Shown piece after piece: positions 8,242 through 15,940 of a stretch of DNA of 34,922 nt; within the stretch, counting starts at the first letter, position 1, and every line of letters starts with the position of its first letter. Origin of the DNA: Opitutia bacterium Tous-C8FEB (GTDB lineage Bacteria > Verrucomicrobiota > Verrucomicrobiia > Opitutales > Opitutaceae); assembly GCA_002304435.1 (NCBI GenBank), contig NEUZ01000012.1, positions 1 to 34,922 on the forward strand. The letters run 5' to 3'. The notes under the pieces were generated by a model. It was not told where the DNA came from. It worked only from the letters and a program-made list of their open reading frames with translations, and did not search any database. Position numbers and translations under genes: made by a program.

Positions 8242-10476
8242 ATGCCGTCGCGCCGCCCGCGTGCCGCCCTCCTCACCCGGGCCGCCGGGATCGTGCTGGC
8301 GTGCTCCGGCGCCGCTCTCGGCCATGCGCAGGTGGCTCCCGGGCCCCCGGCGGCCGGCGCGGTCGCGGAGCCGCCCGTGGTGCTGACGCCGGTGGATGTA
8401 CGGGAGCGGCTGCCTGAGCGCGGGGTGGAGCCCGCGGCCCTCGGCTCGCCCGAATCCCAACTGCGCGACCCCGTGTTCGCCAGCGACCTGCTCTCGCCGG
8501 AAACGCTCGAGGAGGATCCCGCCGGCGCGGAGCTGCTCGCCGAGATGGGCCTGATCGCCAACCCGTCGCCGGTGGAACTCGCGACCGGCGACAGCCGCGT
8601 CGGCCTCCGTGGTTTCCCGACCCCTTTGCTGAGCAACGGCTTTGTCCGCCAGGGCGGCATCGACCTGCTCAACACCGGCCGCACCTTCGTCATCCAGGGC
8701 GCTCTCGTCCCCGTCCTCGGCCGCGGTGCCCCGGGCGGAATCCAGGATTACTGGACCAACCGGCCGCGGACGACGCCGAGCCGCACCTTTTCCGCCGCCG
8801 TCGGCTCGCTCGACCGGCAGTCGGCGTCCTTCGAATGGCACGGACTGACTGTGCCGCAGAAGGCGTGGCACCGCGTCGCGGCCGATTGGAGCCGCAAGGC
8901 CGGACCCGAGCAGTACGCGCTGTCCGAGACGCGGGCGCTCAGCGGCGCGGTCTCGTGGCGGCACGGGCCGGACGCGAGTACGCTGGTGGCGGTGGATTTC
9001 TCGCAGCTGCACGCCACGCCCGGCGCGGGCATCCCGGACTACCGGGTGGCACCGGGCGCGCGGATCGTCGGACCCTTCGGGCCGCTCGCCGGCTTCAACG
9101 CGCAGGGGCCCCACGCGGGCGTACGCCGCCGCAGCGTGGTGGCGGGGGCGATCCTCGAGGCGCGGGTCCACCCGCAGGTGATCGTGCGGGCGGGCGCCGA
9201 GGCCTGGTGGCGGCGGATCGAACAGGACCGGTTCACCACCGGCCTGCTTAACCTCGCGACGGACCGCTTCGAGGGCATCCGGGAACCGATCCACAGCGAG
9301 CAGCCGCAGCGGGCCCGCGTCGTCCGCGCGGACGCCACGGCGCGTTTCTCGCTCGCGGGGACGGAGCACAAGCTGCTCCTCGCGCTTAGCCACACCGAGG
9401 CTGAAAACCGGCGGGAAGAGCGCGCGCTGCCGGTCGCCGCCCGCAACGCGCTGCCCGCCACGGTCCGCACCTTCAATCCGTTCGCCCCGGATTATACCAC
9501 CGTCCCCTACGACCGCGCGGGCTTCGACCGCTTGCTCGCCGACCGCGTGGAGCGCACCCGCTTCACCGCCCTCGAAATCAGCGAGCGAATGAGCCTCGCC
9601 CGCGGCCGCACTGTCCTCACCGGCGGCCTCCGCCAGGACCTCGTCGGCCTCCGCGTCACGGACCGTCGCCCGGGGGTCGCCGCCAACCTGGCGCGGGTGC
9701 GGGACGGGGTCGACGAGCTTACCTGGCACCTCGGCGTCAACCACCAAGCGGTACCGAGCCGGCTCCTGTTGTTCGCCACCACGAGCACCGCGTTCAACCC
9801 CTCGACGCGCGTGGACGCCCGCACGGGGCAGATCCAGGGCAACGAGACCACTTTCGGCTACGAGGCCGGTGGCAAGGCGCGCCTTGTGGGGGGCCGGCTC
9901 GACCTGACCGCGGCGGCCTTCACCTTCGTCAACCGCGACATCTCGCGCCGGAACCCGCTCTACGGCGATCCCTTGCAGGACGCGAACCACACCCAGCCGC
10001 AGTTGGTCGCGGCGGGCGAGGAACGCTTCACCGGCGGCAAGCTCGAGGGCCGCTGGCGGGTGACCCCCGCGGTCTCGCTGTCGTTTGTCGGCTCCCACGT
10101 GCGCGCCGTGACCACCGCGTCGCCCGACCTACCGGAGGAAGTCGGACGCCGGCTGTCGCGCTTCCCGCCGTACAATGCCGCCCTGTCCGCCTCCTACGCG
10201 CTGCCGGAGGGTCGCTGGCGCGGACTCAGCCTCAGCGGCAGCTGGGCCTACCTGTCGGACTTCACCGCTTATTACGCGGACCGGCAGCGGTTTGGCCTTG
10301 AATACCCGGGCTACGGGCTCGTTCACCTCGGCGCCAGCTACAGCCTTCGCGCGGCCAACCGCACCCACTCCTTCGGCCTGACGATTCGCAACGCCCTCGA
10401 CCGCGACCTACTCGCGTCGCACGACCGGCTCGGCGCCGAGCGCGAGTTCGGCGCCTCGTACCGGGTGACTTTCTGA
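8242..10476 (+). CDS. TonB-dependent outer-membrane receptor
   Basis: 744-aa receptor. A signal peptide (RAAGIVLACSGAALGHAQ) is followed by a short N-terminal region, a plug domain (about 60-200; VGLRGFPTPLLSNGFVRQGG resembles the conserved plug segment around RG), and a 22-strand-type barrel ending in the outer-membrane C-terminal signature GASYRVTF with a terminal Phe. The plug looks like the 'TonB-dependent siderophore receptor / OMF-type' group seen in Opitutaceae, with the text DYWTNRPR at the plug-barrel junction. The substrate cannot be deduced. Position 24 bp after the DUF1080 gene suggests joint expression and possibly uptake of a carbohydrate product, but this is only context. No riboswitch or Fur-box-like sequence was recognised upstream. 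Confidence 0.88.
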   Translation: MPSRRPRAALLTRAAGIVLACSGAALGHAQVAPGPPAAGAVAEPPVVLTPVDVRERLPERGVEPAALGSPESQLRDPVFASDLLSPETLEEDPAGAELLAEMGLIANPSPVELATGDSRVGLRGFPTPLLSNGFVRQGGIDLLNTGRTFVIQGALVPVLGRGAPGGIQDYWTNRPRTTPSRTFSAAVGSLDRQSASFEWHGLTVPQKAWHRVAADWSRKAGPEQYALSETRALSGAVSWRHGPDASTLVAVDFSQLHATPGAGIPDYRVAPGARIVGPFGPLAGFNAQGPHAGVRRRSVVAGAILEARVHPQVIVRAGAEAWWRRIEQDRFTTGLLNLATDRFEGIREPIHSEQPQRARVVRADATARFSLAGTEHKLLLALSHTEAENRREERALPVAARNALPATVRTFNPFAPDYTTVPYDRAGFDRLLADRVERTRFTALEISERMSLARGRTVLTGGLRQDLVGLRVTDRRPGVAANLARVRDGVDELTWHLGVNHQAVPSRLLLFATTSTAFNPSTRVDARTGQIQGNETTFGYEAGGKARLVGGRLDLTAAAFTFVNRDISRRNPLYGDPLQDANHTQPQLVAAGEERFTGGKLEGRWRVTPAVSLSFVGSHVRAVTTASPDLPEEVGRRLSRFPPYNAALSASYALPEGRWRGLSLSGSWAYLSDFTAYYADRQRFGLEYPGYGLVHLGASYSLRAANRTHSFGLTIRNALDRDLLASHDRLGAEREFGASYRVTF

Positions 10477-10577
10477 CGCGGCGGCGCTTTTCCCGTAACG
10501 CCGGGGCCCCGGGATCGTCTCGCTCCCCGCGATGCCCGTTCTGTCCTTCCGTCCGCTGCCGTCGCCCGCTTCCGGGT

Positions 10578-10607
10578 TTGAACTGACGTTTTCGTCACGA
10601 CGAAATC
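10578..10607 (+). promoter_or_regulatory. overlapping inverted repeats and a -35-like box before the RND operon
   Basis: In the 214-bp gap before the adaptor gene, TTGAAC (10578-10583) resembles a -35 box. Directly after it lie two overlapping perfect inverted repeats: TGACG-TTTT-CGTCA (10584-10597) and TTTCGTC-AC-GACGAAA (10590-10605). A -10 match is weak (GAAATC at 10602-10607). This looks like an operator over a promoter, but no local regulator gene is present to match it. The rest of the gap shows nothing clear. Confidence 0.4.
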
Positions 10608-10690
10608 TTGCGCACGGCCGGCGCGTGGCGTGAACTCCGGGTCCCTGGCCGGACGCCTTGGTCCCGGCCCGGGCCCCCTCCTTTTACCCT

Positions 10691-12016
10691 GTGTCTCGCC
10701 CTTTCCTGTCTCGTCCCTGCCTCCGCCTGACCGTGCCGCTGCTCGCGCTCGGGTGGGCGGCCTGCAGCCGCACGCCGCCCCCGCCAGCGCCGGCTCCCGC
10801 GGCCCCCAAATCTACGGTCGCCTCCGTTGCCGCGACCGCCCCTGCGACCAAGACGGCCTCGACCGCGCCCGCAGTGAAGGACGGCGCGCGTCCTATCGGC
10901 CCCGGCCCCGGCCCCGGCTCCTCCGGCCGCCGATCCAGCGAGGCGGAGCGCGAGCGGCAGCGCCAGACTGCGGCGGAGATGGTCCCGGTTGAGACCGCGC
11001 TGGTGAGCCGCGGTCCGATTTCCGCCTTCCTGACCTTTAACACCACGCTCGAGACCGAGGCGATGGTCGACATTTACCCCCAGACCACGGGCCAAGTGGA
11101 GGCGCTCCTCGTCGAGGAGGGCAAGCTGGTGCAGGAGGGCGAGGCCCTGCTCAAGATCGAGGACCGGGAACTGCGGGTGGATATGGAGGAGAGCCGCGCG
11201 AACTTCGAGCAACTGGAGCGTAACTTTGCCCGCACGCAGGACCTGTTCGCGCGGAAGCTCATCAACGCCCAGGACTTCGAGACGCAGAAGAACGCGCTCG
11301 AGCTGGCCCGCCTGCGGTACGAACGCGCCCGGCTGCGCCACGCCTACACCACGGTGCGCGCGCCCTTCGCCGGCGTCGTCGCCTCGCGCGAGGCGCAGGT
11401 CGGGGCCCGCGTCTCGGCCAACAGCCGCCTCTTCTCGCTCGTGAAGCTCGATGAGACCGTCGCCAAGGTATTCGTCCCCGGCCGCTACCTGCCGATTGTC
11501 GCCGAGAACCAGCCCGCCGTCGTCACGTCCGAGTTCTTGCCCGACCGCACGTTCCGCGGCTGGGTGAAGCGCATCAGCCCGGTGATCGACCCGAAGAGCG
11601 GTACGTTTAAGGTTACGGTGGGCGTCAGCGGCGAACGGCCCGGCGACCTGCCGCCGGGGCTCTTCGTCAACGTGCGCATCATCACCGACACTCGGCCCGA
11701 GGCGGTCCTGATCGCCAAGCGCGCCGTCGTCTACGAGGGCGGCGAGCGGTACGTCTTCGCGCTGGTCAACGACCGGGTGGTTAAGCGCAAGCTGGCCGCC
11801 GGCTACGAGGACCCGGAGCACGTCGAGGCGCTCTCCGGCTTCGAGGTCGGCACGCCCGTGGTGGTCCTCGGCCAGAGCGGCCTCAAGGACGGCTCCCTCG
11901 CGCGCTCGGTCAACCAGCCTGTCCTCACCGCCCCCGGTGCCCCCGTGGTGCCCACCGGCGCCACCACCGGCAATGGTGGGACTGGCGGTAACGGCGGCGC
12001 CGCCACCCGCCCCTGA
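10691..12016 (+). CDS. RND efflux periplasmic adaptor (membrane fusion protein), lipoprotein
   Basis: 441-aa adaptor subunit of a tripartite RND pump. The chosen GTG gives a lipoprotein leader (LRLTVPLLALGWAAC) with the lipobox Cys at residue 25; an earlier TTG at 10658 is in frame and would add 11 residues. A long Pro/Ala/Gly-rich linker follows, including a GPGPGPG run from a repeated CCCCGG hexamer. The folded part starts near VETALVSRGPISAF and shows, in order, a lipoyl/barrel-sandwich half (DIYPQTTGQVEALLVEEG), a coiled-coil hairpin (about 150-225, RANFEQLERNFARTQDLF), the second lipoyl half (TTVRAPFAGVVASREAQVG), a beta-barrel (VAKVFVPGRYLPIV) and a membrane-proximal domain. The C-terminal tail is Gly/Asn/Pro-rich. 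It is first in an operon with two permeases, 36 bp before the first one. No outer-membrane TolC-type gene lies nearby. Confidence 0.92.
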   Translation: MSRPFLSRPCLRLTVPLLALGWAACSRTPPPPAPAPAAPKSTVASVAATAPATKTASTAPAVKDGARPIGPGPGPGSSGRRSSEAERERQRQTAAEMVPVETALVSRGPISAFLTFNTTLETEAMVDIYPQTTGQVEALLVEEGKLVQEGEALLKIEDRELRVDMEESRANFEQLERNFARTQDLFARKLINAQDFETQKNALELARLRYERARLRHAYTTVRAPFAGVVASREAQVGARVSANSRLFSLVKLDETVAKVFVPGRYLPIVAENQPAVVTSEFLPDRTFRGWVKRISPVIDPKSGTFKVTVGVSGERPGDLPPGLFVNVRIITDTRPEAVLIAKRAVVYEGGERYVFALVNDRVVKRKLAAGYEDPEHVEALSGFEVGTPVVVLGQSGLKDGSLARSVNQPVLTAPGAPVVPTGATTGNGGTGGNGGAATRP

Positions 12017-12052
12017 GCCCGTGACCCGCCCGTTCGCCCGCCGCCGCCCCCG

Positions 12053-15000
12053 ATGAAACCGCCGGCCGGCCCCGCGCCCGAGTCCTCCCACTTCGCCATC
12101 GTGGTGCGGCGCCCCGTTGCCATTTTGATGGTCACCTTGGCCATCGGGGTTTTCGGCTTCGTCTCCTACCAGCGTCTCGCCCTGACGCTGATGCCCGAGA
12201 TGAGCTACCCGACGCTCACCGTGCGCACGCTCTACCCGGGCGCCGCGCCGGAGGATATGGAGAACGTCGTCGCCCGGCCGCTCGAGCAGCAGCTCGGCGT
12301 CGTGCCTAAGCTGGTCTCGATCAGCTCCGTCTCCAAGGCCGGGCAGTCTGACGTCATCCTCGAGTTCCAGTGGAAGACGGATATGGACCTCGTGGCGCAG
12401 GAAGTCCGCGAGAAGATCGACCGCCTGCGGTTGCCCGACGGCGCGCAGCGGCCGCTTTTGCTGCACTTTGACCCCTCGCTCGACCCGATCCTTCGCGTCG
12501 GGCTCTCCGGGCCCCAGTCCCTCTATGAGCTCCGGTACCTAGCGGAGCGTGACGTGAAACGGCGCATCGAGGCGCTGCCCGGCGTGGCCGCGGTGCAGAT
12601 CAAGGGCGGCCTCGAGGAGCAGTTCCTCGTGGCGCTCGAGGAAGCCAAGCTCTCGGCCCTCAAGCTCGACATCAGCCAGATCGCCCAGCGGCTGCAGCAG
12701 GGGAACGTCAACCTCTCCGGCGGCCGCCTCAACGAGGGCCAAGTCGAGTACCTGATCCGCACCCTCAACGAGTTCCGTTCTCTCGAGGAGATCGGGCAGC
12801 TGATCGTGGGCCGGCAGAACGGCGTGGATGTGCGCCTGCGGGACGTCGCGGCGATTACCCGCTTCCACGAGGACCGCCAGGTCATCACCCGCGTCAACGG
12901 CCAGGAGAGCGTCGAGATTGAGATCTACAAAGAGGCGGACGCCAACGTGCTGGTCGTGGCGGAGACGGTGCGCACCGCCCTGCTGGGCACGCCGGAGCAG
13001 CAGGAGTACGTGGCGTCGCTGAAGGACGGCGAGGCCGGGCCGACGGGACCGGACCTCGGCAAGGCTCGCGTGGCCGCCAAGGGTCCGCCGGCGAAGAAGC
13101 GTCCCGTCGAGACCGGAAGCACCGCGGACCGTTCGCGGGCGCAACGGCTGCTGGACCACCGGAGGCTGACCGACTTCCTCGCCTTCCAATTGCCCGGGGG
13201 CGTCTCGCTGCAGGTGCTCTCCGACCAGTCGGTTTTCATCAAGAACTCGATCGACGAGGTGCGGGGCAACGCGGTGCAGGGCGGCCTGATCGCGGTGATC
13301 GTCCTGTACCTGTTCCTGCGGAACCTGCCGCAGACGCTGATCATCGGCCTGACGATCCCGATCTCGATCCTCGCGACGTTCGCGCCGATGCACCTTTCGG
13401 GGATCACGCTCAATATCATCTCGCTGGGTGGGCTCGCGCTCGGGGTGGGCAACCTAGTCGATAACGCGATTGTAGTGCTCGAGAGCGTGTTCCGGTGCCG
13501 GGAGGAGGGCGACGACCCGGTGCGGTCGGTCGTCCGCGGCACCAGCGAGGTCGCGATGCCCGTGGTCGCCTCGACGCTCACGACCGTGGCGGTGTTCTTC
13601 CCGATTGTGTTCGTCGAGGGCGTGGCCGGGCAGATGTTCGGCGACCTCGCCTTGGCGGTGGTGTTCTCCCAGATCGCTTCGCTGATCGCCGCGCTCTACC
13701 TGATTCCGATGCTGGCCGGGGTGGTGGCCGGCGGCTCCTCCGGGCTCGCCGTCTCGGGGGCCGAGCTGGCGCGCGCCGCCTTCTTCCGCTTCCCCCCCGC
13801 GCCCGCGGCGGGTGCGGCCCGGCTAGGCTACCCGTTCCGGCTCCTCGTCCACCTCGCGCTGCGCGCGGCCCTCGCGGGCGCCGTCTTCCTCGCCGCGGTC
13901 CTGAAGGCCGTTCTCACCGCCGCCGCGGTCGTGCCCGCCGCGCTGGCGGGTCTCGGCCTGCTGTTTCGGGGCGGCCCCGCCACGGCCGGCCGCGCCTGGA
14001 CCGCGTTGGCCAGCTGGGCGTCCGCCGACCGACTCGGCGCCTGCGCCGGGCACGCCGTCTGGCCCGGGATGCTTGCGTTCAGCGCCCCCGGGCGGCTCGG
14101 CGCCAGCCTCACCCGGATCGCCGTTTGGCTCGTCGCCCGCCCCCGCGGCTGGATCCCCGTGCGCCTGGCGCCGGCTCTCGTGGGCACCGCCTTCCAGGTC
14201 GCCCGGGCCGCCACGGAACTCGTCCTCCGCGTCGCCGGTACCGCCTTGCAGGCCCTGCTGCTTTCCCTCGCCGTTGTGCTGCTCGGCCTCGGCCGCTTGG
14301 TCGGTTTCACCCTTGGCCCGGGCACTCGCTCCGGCCTCCGCTCGTTCGAGCGCGCCAACGACTGGCTCCAGCGCCGCTACCCGCCGTTTCTCCGGGCCGC
14401 CCTCGGCCATCGCCTCGCGATCCTCGGCGGTTCCGTCGCGGCCATCGTCGCCAGCGGCGTGCTCGTGCTGCCCCGCGTCGGCAGCGACCTCATCCCGGTC
14501 GTCCATCAGGGCGAGTTCTACCTCGATGTCACCCTCCCCATCGGCACGCCGATCGACCGCACCGCGGCGCTCGCGGAGCGGATCGACGAGGTCGTGCGAG
14601 CCGAGGAGGTCGTCGCCCGCACCTCCGTCAGCGTCGGCGTTGAGGAGGGGGCCAACACCGCGATCGACGGCGGCGAGCACACCGCGCGCCTCACCGTGCG
14701 CCTGCTGCCCGGCTCCGCGCCGGAGACCGAGGTTGCCCTGATCGAGCGCATCCGCGCCGCGTTCCAAGACCTGCCCGACCTCAAGCTCGAGGTCCGCTAC
14801 CCTTCGCTCTTCAGCTTCAAGAGCCCCGTCGAGATCGAGATCCGCGGCCACGACCTCACCCTGCTCAAGCAGACCTGCCGGGAGGTGGAGGCCGTGCTGG
14901 CCGCGCAGGTGCCCGACCTAGTCGACGTGCGCTCCAGCCTCCAGGCCGGCCACCCAGAGATCCAAGTCGTTTACCAGCGCGACCGCCTTGCGGAACTCGG

Positions 15001-15940
15001 ACTCAATCTCCGCTCCGTCGCCGACCTCGTGCGCAACAAGGTCCAAGGGCGCACGGCCACTGCCTTCCGCCAAGAGGACCAACTGATCGACATCGTCGTG
15101 CGCCTGCGCGAGCAGGACCGCCTCGGCCTCGAGGAACTGCGCCGGCTCGTGGTCAACCCCAACGGCGCCGTGCCCATCCCGCTCTCCGCCGTCGCCACGC
15201 TCACCGTCACCGAGGGTCCGAGCGAGATCCGGCGGGTCGACCAGCAGCGCTGCGCGGTGATCACCGGCAACCTGCGCGGTGCCAGCCTCTCGGCGGTCTC
15301 CCAGGACATCGTCAACGCCCTCGAGGGGATGCAGCTGCCCCCCGGCTTCGCCTACGGGCTGGCCGGCCAGAACAAGGAGATGAAGACCTCCCTCAATAGC
15401 CTGCTCCTCGCGTTCGGCCTCGCCGTCTTCCTCGTCTACATCGTGATGGCCAGCCAGTTCGAGTCCCTGCTGCAGCCGCTGCTCATTATGACCACCGTGC
15501 CCCTCGCGATGGTCGGCGTGGTGGTGGTGCTCTGGCTGGCCGCGATCCCGGTCACGATTATGGTCTTTCTGGGCCTGATCCTGCTCGTGGGTATTGTGGT
15601 CAACAACGCCATCGTGCTCATCGACTACACGAACGTCTTGCGCGAACGTGGGGTCCCCAAGGGTGAGGCGATCGTCGAGGCCGGCCGCGCCCGCCTGCGG
15701 CCCATCCTGATGACGGCCCTGACCACCGTTGTCGGCCTGATCCCGATGGCCCTCGGCCTCGGCGAGGGCGCCGAGATCCGCGCCCCGATGGCCATTACGG
15801 TCATCGTCGGCCTCTCGAGCGCCACCGTCCTCACCCTCGTTGTCATCCCGATCCTCTACGCCCAGTTCACCCCCGACCGCGCCTCCCGCCCCGCGACCGC
15901 CGGCGGCGGGGCCGGCGAGGCCGCCCCGGCTGACCGATGA
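12053..15940 (+). CDS. RND efflux permease (first of two), with a large hydrophobic insertion
   Basis: 1295-aa AcrB/HAE1-type permease, about 250 residues longer than the usual 1030-1060. The N-terminal TM1 (RRPVAILMVTLAIGVFGF), the porter motifs and the TM4 proton-relay segment GNLVDNAIVVLES (Asp470, Asn471; AcrB has Asp-Asp) are present. In TM10 the AcrB Lys is Asn (VGIVVNNAIVLIDY), as in many HAE1-like homologues. Two insertions explain the length: a charged Pro/Lys-rich stretch at about 315-370, just before TM2, and about 210 residues at 556-765, after TM6 and before the TM7 region, containing three to five extra hydrophobic segments. The reading frame is continuous across both, and the two halves are intact, so this is not a broken gene. 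Expected function is proton-driven efflux of drugs, metals or lipophilic compounds. The next permease starts within its stop codon (ATGA). Confidence 0.92.
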   Translation: MKPPAGPAPESSHFAIVVRRPVAILMVTLAIGVFGFVSYQRLALTLMPEMSYPTLTVRTLYPGAAPEDMENVVARPLEQQLGVVPKLVSISSVSKAGQSDVILEFQWKTDMDLVAQEVREKIDRLRLPDGAQRPLLLHFDPSLDPILRVGLSGPQSLYELRYLAERDVKRRIEALPGVAAVQIKGGLEEQFLVALEEAKLSALKLDISQIAQRLQQGNVNLSGGRLNEGQVEYLIRTLNEFRSLEEIGQLIVGRQNGVDVRLRDVAAITRFHEDRQVITRVNGQESVEIEIYKEADANVLVVAETVRTALLGTPEQQEYVASLKDGEAGPTGPDLGKARVAAKGPPAKKRPVETGSTADRSRAQRLLDHRRLTDFLAFQLPGGVSLQVLSDQSVFIKNSIDEVRGNAVQGGLIAVIVLYLFLRNLPQTLIIGLTIPISILATFAPMHLSGITLNIISLGGLALGVGNLVDNAIVVLESVFRCREEGDDPVRSVVRGTSEVAMPVVASTLTTVAVFFPIVFVEGVAGQMFGDLALAVVFSQIASLIAALYLIPMLAGVVAGGSSGLAVSGAELARAAFFRFPPAPAAGAARLGYPFRLLVHLALRAALAGAVFLAAVLKAVLTAAAVVPAALAGLGLLFRGGPATAGRAWTALASWASADRLGACAGHAVWPGMLAFSAPGRLGASLTRIAVWLVARPRGWIPVRLAPALVGTAFQVARAATELVLRVAGTALQALLLSLAVVLLGLGRLVGFTLGPGTRSGLRSFERANDWLQRRYPPFLRAALGHRLAILGGSVAAIVASGVLVLPRVGSDLIPVVHQGEFYLDVTLPIGTPIDRTAALAERIDEVVRAEEVVARTSVSVGVEEGANTAIDGGEHTARLTVRLLPGSAPETEVALIERIRAAFQDLPDLKLEVRYPSLFSFKSPVEIEIRGHDLTLLKQTCREVEAVLAAQVPDLVDVRSSLQAGHPEIQVVYQRDRLAELGLNLRSVADLVRNKVQGRTATAFRQEDQLIDIVVRLREQDRLGLEELRRLVVNPNGAVPIPLSAVATLTVTEGPSEIRRVDQQRCAVITGNLRGASLSAVSQDIVNALEGMQLPPGFAYGLAGQNKEMKTSLNSLLLAFGLAVFLVYIVMASQFESLLQPLLIMTTVPLAMVGVVVVLWLAAIPVTIMVFLGLILLVGIVVNNAIVLIDYTNVLRERGVPKGEAIVEAGRARLRPILMTALTTVVGLIPMALGLGEGAEIRAPMAITVIVGLSSATVLTLVVIPILYAQFTPDRASRPATAGGGAGEAAPADR

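Noticed and set aside
7243-10098. Very long open frame on the minus strand opposite the receptor and DUF1080 genes
   Set aside because: It is antisense to clear genes and rich in Arg/Gly/Ala/Asp with no motif. High GC and strong third-position bias keep such frames open.
10900-10918. CCCCGG hexamer repeat in the adaptor gene as a phase-variable tract
   Set aside because: Only about three copies, and each unit is six bases, so changes keep the frame; it just encodes a Gly-Pro linker.
13823-14851. Minus-strand frame opposite the RND insertion, as an overlapping gene
   Set aside because: The translation is Gly/Ala/Glu-rich without any domain, while the plus-strand frame joins the two permease halves.
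12053-15940. First RND permease as a fusion or frameshifted pseudogene
   Set aside because: The frame is continuous and both halves keep all transmembrane and porter motifs, so the extra length reads as a true insertion.
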